From: Akkermansiaceae bacterium
Lineage (GTDB): Bacteria > Verrucomicrobiota > Verrucomicrobiia > Verrucomicrobiales > Akkermansiaceae
Reading direction: 5' to 3'
DNA: 39,231 nt
Assembly: GCA_015062045.1 (NCBI GenBank)
Contig: SUVJ01000016.1
Coordinates: forward strand, 1 to 39,231
The notes under the pieces are model-generated. The model saw only the letters and a list, made by a program, of their open reading frames with translations. It was not told where the DNA came from and did not search any database. Shown in pieces: positions 33,403 to 39,231 of the stretch. The translations under genes were made by a program, and so were the position numbers. Positions within the stretch are counted from its first letter, which is position 1. Each line of letters starts with the position of its first letter.

Positions 33403-34383
33403 TTATCTTTGCACTACCGTGCGTACGGCAGTAGATTGGAGTTGCGGTAGAATATACTTATGCAGCTCAACTGTGGCTTGCGGGGCTCTGAACTCTTGCA
33501 CACAGCAGGTGGCAAGCTTGTGTGCCAAGGTTTCCAGCAACACGGTTGGTTCTGCTGCGGCTAGCTCGGCCAAGCGCAGGGAAAGCGTGTGGTAATTGAT
33601 GGTGCGCTCAATATCTTCTCCCATGCCGGTAAAGGGGCAGGGGCTCGTCAGGGTGATATTGGCTGTGAGCCGCTGCGGCGTGGCGCGCTCTTCCTCCGGC
33701 ACACCGATGCGGCACATGAGCTCCAGCCCGTTGAGGTGAATAGTGTCTTGCTGTGGTGCAGGCGTGCGGGATATGATGGCACGCAGGGCTGCGAGGTTGG
33801 GCACCATGAGGTCCGGCTCTGCCTCTGCCAGTTGGGTGGGGTTGTTGTAGCCGGTGAGCACGCCGATGCCTGTAATGCCGGCACAGTGGGCAGCGCGTAC
33901 ATCGTGCTGCATATCGCCGACAAAGGCGGTTTCTGCCGGGTTGAGCCCGTGTTGCTTCATCAACGTGGCAATATAATGCTCCTTGTTGTGAATGCCGGAG
34001 TGAATATGCTCAAAGTAATCCCACATGCCCAGTTGGGTGGCTTGCTCACGGAAGGCTTTGGGATCCATACTGGTGAGGATGAAACAGCGTATCCCGCGTG
34101 CGCGGCAGAATTGCACAAACTCCTTGGCGTGGGGTATCAATGTTACCCCTGTGGCAGAGTGGTCAAAGGCATGCCGATAATAATTCTCCAAATCCTCCAG
34201 CTTGGCCTCGGGTATTTTGACGGCATAGTAATCCGGGTACGGTAGCTGAAACTCGTTGCGGAAGGCCTTGCGATCCAACGGTTCACGGTTATATTGTGCC
34301 AGCACGTAATTGGTGGCCTCTATGGTGAGCGCCATGTCATCGCACAATGTGCCCGACCAGTCAAAAAGGATATTGCGAAACAT
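33403..34383 (-). CDS. HAD phosphatase fused to dihydroneopterin aldolase (FolB-like)
   Basis: 326 residues, two domains. Residues 1-210 are a HAD subfamily I phosphatase: 'LFDWSGTLCDD' (Asp8 nucleophile), 'CFILTSMDP', 'HNKEHYIATL' and 'FVGDMQHDVRAAH'. Residues about 215-326 are a FolB/FolX tunnel-fold domain: 'IHLNGLELMCRIGVPEEER', 'QRLTANITL', 'RTINYHTLSLRL', 'LLETLAHKLA' and 'VELHKYILPQ'. The Glu, Tyr, Glu and Lys positions match those of FolB. FolB cleaves dihydroneopterin; a phosphatase is needed just before it to remove phosphate from dihydroneopterin monophosphate, so the fusion may join consecutive folate steps. HAD position +2 is Ser instead of the usual Asp. It is the last gene of the nadB operon, 24 nt after its neighbour. 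Confidence 0.83.
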   Translation of the reverse strand: MFRNILFDWSGTLCDDMALTIEATNYVLAQYNREPLDRKAFRNEFQLPYPDYYAVKIPEAKLEDLENYYRHAFDHSATGVTLIPHAKEFVQFCRARGIRCFILTSMDPKAFREQATQLGMWDYFEHIHSGIHNKEHYIATLMKQHGLNPAETAFVGDMQHDVRAAHCAGITGIGVLTGYNNPTQLAEAEPDLMVPNLAALRAIISRTPAPQQDTIHLNGLELMCRIGVPEEERATPQRLTANITLTSPCPFTGMGEDIERTINYHTLSLRLAELAAAEPTVLLETLAHKLATCCVQEFRAPQATVELHKYILPQLQSTAVRTVVQR

Positions 34384-34407
34384 CTTGAGGGGTAATGTGT
34401 AAGTTGC

Positions 34408-35376
34408 TTATCTGGAGCTATACTTGCCCTTGTTGAGGGTATGGATGTTGCGTTGTTTTAACTCATATTTTTGGATGGCCTTGCGCAGTGCGGGGTTGAC
34501 AAAGGGGTTATCCTTGCCGATCTTTGCCCACGGCCCACCGGGCACTAAATGAAAATCCACAAAACGCCAGTGCACCTTGGCCATGCCACCGGGTATACCC
34601 AGGTAGTCTCTCACGGCGGGGGAAATATCTATACCGGCAGCGTTGTTTTTCTCATTTTTGGGGCGGGCACCACCAAAAACGTATTGCCAATCGTCCGTCA
34701 CAAAGGGGCCGCAATCCTCCCACTGGGCAAAGCAGTATTTGCCGTTGTAATATATCTGCACCCACATGCCACGGCAAACGGACTCATACTTGCCCTCCTT
34801 ATCTCTGCGATACCAGGGGATAACGCGAGCCGCCTCCGGCTTGGGACCTCCCTTTTGAATATCATTATAGGGCAGGGCTACATAGAACGGATTAAGCTTG
34901 GGTATAAACCCCTTGGGGCAATAGGTGCGCGGGCAACGGTTGGCCGGGTTGGGGTCATCAAAGCCGCCGTAGTTGTCATCCCAAGCACTGTCCCAACTGC
35001 TGGCTGTGTTGGGCGTAGGGTTGTTTTTTGTGGGCAGCTCGCCTATATAAAAATAGGTAGCTGTTATATCATAATGCCATGGATACGCCCCCGGTCGCTT
35101 AGGCGTGGGCACTTTTTTGGGATCCGGAAAATTGCTGCGGTGGCTTTGGTCTATGCTGGGTTTAAGGGGACCCGCCTTGATAGCTGCTTTGCGCAGGGCA
35201 TCATCATCCACCTTTTTAAGGGTTTCGGAGGATACGCGGGGCACCAGTCTGCTGCGGCGTTTCAGCTCTGCCTCCACAGCCTTGCCGGAGGTGCCGCCGC
35301 GTATGGTGGCTGCGTTCACCGGGCTGAGCATGCTCAGCCCTGATATCACGGAGATGATGAGAAGCAGGTGTTTCAT
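34408..35376 (-). CDS. Secreted protein with DPBB/RlpA-like C-terminal domain
   Basis: 322 residues from the ATG at 35376, which opens a clean signal peptide (MKHLLLIISVISGLSMLSPVNA); the longer start adds a polar 10 residues and overlaps nadB. A basic low-complexity part (about 25-95) precedes a folded domain with 'HYDITATYFYIGE', four Cys in 'CPRTYCPKGF...CRGMW...CFAQWEDCGPF', then 'AAGIDISPAVRDYLGI' and 'VHWRFVDF'. The 'DCGPF...GIDISPAVRDYLG' pattern is that of double-psi beta-barrel lytic transglycosylases/RlpA ('GP...DLS...A'). It probably acts on or binds the cell wall. It lies 10 nt after nadB in the same operon. Confidence 0.65.
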   Translation of the reverse strand: MKHLLLIISVISGLSMLSPVNAATIRGGTSGKAVEAELKRRSRLVPRVSSETLKKVDDDALRKAAIKAGPLKPSIDQSHRSNFPDPKKVPTPKRPGAYPWHYDITATYFYIGELPTKNNPTPNTASSWDSAWDDNYGGFDDPNPANRCPRTYCPKGFIPKLNPFYVALPYNDIQKGGPKPEAARVIPWYRRDKEGKYESVCRGMWVQIYYNGKYCFAQWEDCGPFVTDDWQYVFGGARPKNEKNNAAGIDISPAVRDYLGIPGGMAKVHWRFVDFHLVPGGPWAKIGKDNPFVNPALRKAIQKYELKQRNIHTLNKGKYSSR

Positions 35377-35386
35377 GCGGCGTGGT

Positions 35387-36985
35387 TTACCAGTTATGAA
35401 TGACACTGGGGCGCGCTACGGGCAGCTTATCGGGGGCGTCAAGCGTGTAGTGCAGGCCACGTGACTCTTGGCGGCGTATGGCGCAGTCCACAATCAGAGA
35501 TGCTGTAAGGGCAAGGTTGCGCAGGTCGATAATCTCGGGTGTGACACGGTAGCCCCAATAGTACTCATTAATCTCACGGTTGATGTTGCGCAGGCGTGTT
35601 GCGGCGCGTTGCAAGCGGTGGTTGGTGCGCACAATGCTCACGTAGTCGGTCATGGTGCGGCGCACTTCATCCCAGCAGTGGTATAGAATGGCCAAGTCAT
35701 CGCGCTCTGCTTTCTCGCCGTGAACCCATTCGGGTATGGGGTATTCCTCCATCTTGTGAGCCAGGGGCAGGCGGGTGAGCATGGTCTCCAATGCACGCTT
35801 GGAGCATACTACACACTCAAGCAAGGAGTTACTGGCCAATCTGTTAGCTCCGTGCAACCCTGTGCAGGCGCACTCACCCGCAGCAAACAGACCTCGCAAG
35901 CTTGTTTGCCCGTTGGTGTTGGTTTGAATACCGCCACACTGGTAGTGGGCAGAGGGCACCACGGGTATCATGTCCACCTCTGCATCTATGCCGTAGCTCT
36001 TGCAGGTTTCGTAAATGTAGGGGAAACGCTCTGCCATGAACCCCTTGGGCTTGTGGGTCATATCCAAATACATGCAGGGGTGCCCCGTGCGCAGAATCTC
36101 TCTGTTGATGGCGCGTGCCACAATGTCTCGGGGGGCTAAGCTCTTGCGCTCATCATACTTTTGCATGAACTCTTTGCCGCTCGGCCCTCTCAAAATACCG
36201 CCCTCGCCGCGCACAGCCTCTGAGATGAGGAAGGTAAGCCCCTCTCGGTCTGAGCTCTTGGGATTATAGAAGGTGGTGGGGTGAAATTGCACAAACTCCA
36301 TGTTGGAGATATTGGCCCCCGCTCGCCAGGCCATGGCCACGCCATCTCCCGTGGCGGTTTGCGGGTTGGTGGTGTACATGTACACGCGCCCGGTACCGCC
36401 GGTGGCCAGCATAATGCGGTCGCTGCGGAAAATGTCAACCTCTCCCGTGGCGGGGGTGAGCACATAGGCTCCCAGCACGCGGTCCTCTGTCACGCAGCCC
36501 AACTTGGCTGTGGTGATGAGGTCTATGGCAATGCGGTGATCCAGTATCTCGATATTGGGGTGGCGTTGCGCACATTCTAACAATTTTGAGGAAATCTCAA
36601 GCCCTGTGGTATCTTTGGAGTGTAAAATTCGGCGTTTGCCGTGGCCTCCCTCTCTGCCCAGCTCAAACTCGCCGTCCTTTTGCTGGTCAAAGTCTACCCC
36701 CCAGCTGAGCAATTCGCGTATGGCCTCCGGGGCTTCGGTTACAATGGTGCGCACGGCGGCTTCATCACACAGGCCCGCGCCGGCATCCAACGTGTCGGCT
36801 ACGTGCTCCTCAAAAGTATCATTTTTATCCATCACGGCGGCAATACCGCCCTGCGCCTTGGCCGAGCTGGAGACGAGCGGGTCGCTCTTGCACAGTACGA
36901 TTACCTTGCCGTGTTTTGCTGCACGCAGGGCAAAACTCAGCCCTGCCACACCGCTGCCGATGACTAAGAAATCTGTCGTTATCAT
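35387..36985 (-). CDS. nadB: L-aspartate oxidase
   Basis: 532 residues from the ATG at 36985. I chose this start because a promoter -10 box overlaps the upstream ATG at 37012. The FAD-binding 'FLVIGSGVAGLSFAL' is at the N-terminus; 'SSAKAQGGIAAVM', 'ATGGTGRVYMYTTNP', 'GAEC/GECACTGLHGANRLASNSLLECVV' and the C-terminal helical domain are typical of NadB. The Arg of 'REGGHGKRRILHSKDTTG' and the His of 'VPSAHYQCGGI' are conserved catalytic positions. It oxidises aspartate to iminoaspartate, the first step of de novo NAD synthesis; the partner nadA is not in the window. It heads an operon with the DPBB-like protein and the HAD-FolB fusion. Confidence 0.94.
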   Translation of the reverse strand: MITTDFLVIGSGVAGLSFALRAAKHGKVIVLCKSDPLVSSSAKAQGGIAAVMDKNDTFEEHVADTLDAGAGLCDEAAVRTIVTEAPEAIRELLSWGVDFDQQKDGEFELGREGGHGKRRILHSKDTTGLEISSKLLECAQRHPNIEILDHRIAIDLITTAKLGCVTEDRVLGAYVLTPATGEVDIFRSDRIMLATGGTGRVYMYTTNPQTATGDGVAMAWRAGANISNMEFVQFHPTTFYNPKSSDREGLTFLISEAVRGEGGILRGPSGKEFMQKYDERKSLAPRDIVARAINREILRTGHPCMYLDMTHKPKGFMAERFPYIYETCKSYGIDAEVDMIPVVPSAHYQCGGIQTNTNGQTSLRGLFAAGECACTGLHGANRLASNSLLECVVCSKRALETMLTRLPLAHKMEEYPIPEWVHGEKAERDDLAILYHCWDEVRRTMTDYVSIVRTNHRLQRAATRLRNINREINEYYWGYRVTPEIIDLRNLALTASLIVDCAIRRQESRGLHYTLDAPDKLPVARPSVIHNW

Positions 36986-37010
36986 TTCCGTTGTCTGCGT
37001 TACGCAGGGC

Positions 37011-37039
37011 ATTCTACCACATTTTCTGCCGTTCGTCAC
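37011..37039 (-). promoter_or_regulatory. nadB operon promoter
   Basis: GTGACG (37034-37039), 17 nt and TAGAAT (37011-37016) on the minus strand. The leader before the ATG at 36985 is about 19 nt and contains CTGCGTAACGCAG, a tight hairpin. Confidence 0.5.
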
Positions 37040-37070
37040 GCATAATGTCTTGATTTTTCACATGCCGACA

Positions 37071-37102
37071 CAAAAAAGCCCGATGCGAGCGGCATCGGGC
37101 TT
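37071..37102 (-). terminator. Intrinsic terminator of ilvN
   Basis: An 11-bp stem, AAGCCCGATGC (37076-37086) with GCATCGGGCTT (37092-37102), and a 5-nt loop, running into U on the minus strand. It lies about 26 nt past the ilvN stop. Confidence 0.88.
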
Positions 37103-37127
37103 GGTTAAAAGTTGGTAACGGGGAGTC

Positions 37128-37628
37128 TTATGCCTCGGGTTTTGCCACGGCAATCTTGCCGGAGCGCGTGAGCATCGTCACATCGTAATCCTGCATGAGG
37201 CTGAGGAAGCGGTTGAGGCGGAAAACACCGCCGCATATCTCGATGGTGAGCAGCTCTCGGGTGGCATCCAAAATTTTGGCACCAAAGATGTTGCAGAGCT
37301 CCAGTATCTCCTGCTTTTTCTCGCCGAAGCGTACGCGCATCAGCACAACCTCTCGGTAAATGGTGGGCTCGTCCCGGTAGTCGATAACCTCTACCACGTT
37401 TACGAGCTTGCTGAGTTGCTTGATGACTTGGTCGAGCTTCTCGCTTGCCTCGTTCACGTCAATGGTCATGCGGGAGAATCGGGTGTCCTCACACGGAGCC
37501 ACATTGAGAGAATGGATATTGTAACCGCGACCGGAGAACAACCCGGCCACGCGAGAAAGCACGCCAAACTTGTTTTCTACCAGTACGGAGATGGTGTGTG
37601 AATGTGTCGGCATGATATTTGTGTCCAT
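37128..37628 (-). CDS. ilvN: Acetolactate synthase small (regulatory) subunit
   Basis: 166 residues. An N-terminal ACT domain has 'HTISVLVENKFGVLSRVAGLFSGRGYNI' and 'ASEKLDQVIKQLSKLVNVVEV', followed by the C-terminal ALS_ss_C domain with 'FGAKILDATRELLTIEICG'. It binds valine as feedback inhibitor and activates the catalytic subunit IlvB in branched-chain amino-acid synthesis. The start at 37628 lies 9 nt past a promoter -10 box; the alternative ATG 15 nt downstream cannot be excluded. ilvB usually lies directly upstream, but here that side holds only a hairpin cluster and a DUF4143 gene, so the subunit genes are separated. Confidence 0.93.
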   Translation of the reverse strand: MDTNIMPTHSHTISVLVENKFGVLSRVAGLFSGRGYNIHSLNVAPCEDTRFSRMTIDVNEASEKLDQVIKQLSKLVNVVEVIDYRDEPTIYREVVLMRVRFGEKKQEILELCNIFGAKILDATRELLTIEICGGVFRLNRFLSLMQDYDVTMLTRSGKIAVAKPEA

Positions 37629-37637
37629 TGCGCGTCA

Positions 37638-37666
37638 AGTCTACACAGATTCCCCCACTACGTCAA
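37638..37666 (-). promoter_or_regulatory. ilvN promoter, near-leaderless
   Basis: TTGACG (37661-37666), 17 nt and TAGACT (37638-37643) on the minus strand, then 9 nt to the ATG at 37628. Confidence 0.58.
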
Positions 37667-37709
37667 GCTTAAACTTTGCTTTTCTTCCTTGAATGTCACA
37701 GCTAAGTAC

Positions 37710-37917
37710 TGAAGGGAGACGGACATCCCTTCAATATCACTACCCCGTAAGGGGGTAATATCACTCGCACAGTGGTGCGAATCTCACCCCGTGAGGGCGT
37801 AGAAAGCGAGCCGCAGGCGAGCCCGAAGCCCCATGCCCGCTCCTGCGGGCTATAAGTTGTATTTCCTTGCGGCGTAGCCGCTATCATTTCAATAAAGCCC
37901 CGTTCACCCGGGGGGCT
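37710..37917. repeat. Cluster of at least seven short hairpins (possible dispersed repeat element)
   Basis: In order: TGAAGGGA/TCCCTTCA (37710-37733), TACCCC/GGGGTA (37741-37757), TCGCAC/GTGCGA (37765-37780), CTCAC/GTGAG (37783-37795), GCCCGC/GCGGGC (37835-37850), GCGGC/GCCGC (37869-37881) and AGCCCC/GGGGCT (37896-37917, then A-rich). AATATCACT is directly repeated at 37733 and 37757. An 84-codon minus-strand reading frame spans it, but its composition follows the palindromes and resembles no protein. This fills most of the gene-free stretch 37667-38053; the rest shows nothing. Confidence 0.75.
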
Positions 37918-38053
37918 AAAAAAATACCGCTCGCCTGCGACTTGCAGCTTGCTCAATAAATGGGTGTTTGTCTAATTGTTCCCACGCGTATTTTTTCAAT
38001 TACATAGCGTAAACGGGGTAAAACTCATGCGCAATGCACAGAAAATAAAAGAG

Positions 38054-38088
38054 TCGGAAAATCTAAAGCCGCGCTTTAGATTTTCCGA
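38054..38088. repeat. Perfect 16-bp-arm palindrome next to the second DUF4143 gene
   Basis: TCGGAAAATCTAAAGC (38054-38069), a 3-nt spacer and GCTTTAGATTTTCCGA (38073-38088), beginning 6 nt past the stop of the DUF4143 gene. On the minus strand it is followed by CTCTTTTATTTT, so it may serve as that gene's terminator. Arm length and 3-nt loop match the pair at 22103-22199, but the sequence differs. Confidence 0.88.
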
Positions 38089-38094
38089 GGTTGC

Positions 38095-39231
38095 TTATAA
38101 TTCACTTAATGCAACCTCCGGTACAGAGTTTATATTGATTACCTTCACGCCTTGAAAAACTCCTAAATTCTCACCGCTGTATACCAGAGTCGGAGTTAAC
38201 GCTTGTGTGGCGGCGTTTTGATAAAACTGCTGCAAGTTTTTGGTAAGTGCAGGCGTGTATGTCATGGCAGATTTGATTTCTATCGGCAGGGGTCGCCGTT
38301 TGATATCGAGTATCAGGTCGATTTCAAAGCCGTGGGCATCTCGATAGAAGTATAAATTAGGACGCAATCCGGCATTCAGGCGTGTTTTGAGAAACTCTGA
38401 TACGATAAGGTTTTCATAAATACTGCCAATAAGTGGATCTCTGGCAACCTGAGACGGTGAGTTAATATCGAGCAGCGCGGTTACTAATCCCGTTTCTGTA
38501 AAGAAAATTTTGGGGGATTTGGTAAGCCGTTTGCCAAAGTTGTTATAGTAGGGATGTACGGTAAAGATAAGGTAAGATGCCTCCAGCATAGATACCCATT
38601 CTTTGATTGTAGGGGCACTGACTCCCACATCGCTTGCAAGGGAGGAATAATTGATGATTTGTCCTACCCTAGCGGCAAGCAGGCGGATGAACGTTTCAAA
38701 TGCTGAAAGATTTTTGATGTTAATCAGCTGCCTAACATCTCGCTCTACATAGGTACGCATGTAGTTTGAGTACGCAATCTCCGGGGGGATTCCCTCTGTA
38801 TACAAGCGGGGTAAGCCTCCGTAATACAGAGCCTCATCCCTGGTGTGCCGTATGTCGGCTGCCGTTAGTTCTGCGCATGATAACGGCAGCAAATCTACCA
38901 TGGCAGAGCGCCCGGCAAGACTCTGCGTAATGCTCTCCTGCAATTCCATCTGGCGGCTTCCCGTCAATATGTACATGCCGGGTGTGTTTTGCTCATCCAC
39001 TATGCCTTGCAGATAACTGAGCAAGCTCGGTGTATTTTGTACCTCATCTATAATACACGGTGCAGGGTGCAACGCAAGAAATCCGCGGGGATCATTTTCA
39101 AATTGCAGGCGTCGCCCGGGGTCTTCCATGCTTACATAGTCATAGGTCGGGAATAAGTGCCTTGCCAGCGTTGTCTTGCCGGATTGACGTGGCCCGCAGA
39201 TAGTGACTACCGGGTACATCCCCGCTACCTT
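38095..39231 (-). CDS. AAA_14 ATPase with DUF4143 domain, N-terminus cut by window edge
   Basis: At least 374 residues, with the frame open to the end of the window; family members have about 15-20 residues before the 'YPVVTICGPRQSGKTT' Walker A, so the true start lies outside. Walker B is 'CIIDEVQNTP', the sensor 'LTGSRQ', then 'SLAGRSAMVDLLPLS'. A winged-helix segment ('LASDVGVSAPTIKEWVSML') and DUF4143 with 'GFEIDLILD...PIEIKS' (PD-(D/E)XK-like) follow. It is a paralogue of 20819-22051 with clearly diverged sequence, so not a recent duplication. The function is unknown, as for the family. Confidence 0.87.
   Translation of the reverse strand, partial: KVAGMYPVVTICGPRQSGKTTLARHLFPTYDYVSMEDPGRRLQFENDPRGFLALHPAPCIIDEVQNTPSLLSYLQGIVDEQNTPGMYILTGSRQMELQESITQSLAGRSAMVDLLPLSCAELTAADIRHTRDEALYYGGLPRLYTEGIPPEIAYSNYMRTYVERDVRQLINIKNLSAFETFIRLLAARVGQIINYSSLASDVGVSAPTIKEWVSMLEASYLIFTVHPYYNNFGKRLTKSPKIFFTETGLVTALLDINSPSQVARDPLIGSIYENLIVSEFLKTRLNAGLRPNLYFYRDAHGFEIDLILDIKRRPLPIEIKSAMTYTPALTKNLQQFYQNAATQALTPTLVYSGENLGVFQGVKVININSVPEVALSEL

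Noticed and set aside
37702..37956. 84-codon minus-strand frame
   Set aside because: It is built entirely from short palindromes, has no start context and no protein-like composition; better explained as a repeat element.

Overview
The window most likely comes from a Verrucomicrobiota bacterium of the gut-associated Akkermansiaceae type. The evidence is a secreted GDSL hydrolase with a PEP-CTERM tail, a DUF4492 gene ahead of cydAB, an LpxB gene (Gram-negative outer membrane), fermentative PflB/PflA beside a cytochrome bd oxidase, two AAA_14/DUF4143 ATPases, and many genes with no Shine-Dalgarno sequence. No rRNA, tRNA, CRISPR array, transposase or phage gene was seen, so assignment below phylum is inference.

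Layout. 1-208 holds nothing I can name. 209-3616 (-) is the PEP-CTERM hydrolase. 3.8-5.4 kb (+) carries ridA, coaC and a secreted protein. pflA (-) follows, then two small secreted proteins (+) with an ATGA overlap. 7.36-7.47 kb (-) is a 34-codon bS22/COX24-like ribosomal protein gene with its own promoter and terminator. 7.7-10.9 kb (-) is an operon of a nucleophile-less alpha/beta hydrolase, a TonB-like/OmpA fusion and a HAD phosphatase. 11.0-13.6 kb (-) is recJ, frameshifted as read, overlapping a membrane metalloprotease-like gene. 13.6-14.15 kb is gene-poor with hairpins and eight 21-bp tandem repeats. 14.15-20.6 kb (-) encodes an AddAB-like helicase-nuclease. A DUF4143 ATPase (-) follows, preceded by a twin 33-bp palindrome, and then pflB (-).

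24.7-28.4 kb (-) has a small zinc-ribbon protein, a CBM9/GHL10-type secreted glycosidase and a membrane protein with a zinc-ribbon tail. 28.5-33.4 kb (+) has DUF4492-cydA-cydB, lpxB and a putative lipoprotein. 33.4-37.0 kb (-) is nadB, a secreted DPBB-like protein and a HAD-FolB fusion. ilvN (-), a 200-bp hairpin cluster and a second, edge-truncated DUF4143 gene (-) close the window.

How genes work together. PflA activates PflB although the genes are 16 kb apart. CydA, CydB and DUF4492 form a low-oxygen terminal oxidase. AddAB-like proteins and RecJ are both DNA end-resection enzymes. The remainder is housekeeping: CoA, NAD, folate, branched amino acids and lipid A.

Most notable signals. (1) Five genes have sigma70-like promoters whose -10 box lies exactly 6 nt before ATG, and another lies 7 nt away, which predicts leaderless mRNAs. 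(2) Long perfect palindromes with 3-nt loops flank both DUF4143 genes. (3) A HAD phosphatase is fused to dihydroneopterin aldolase. (4) There is an alternating 21-bp tandem repeat between recJ and addA.
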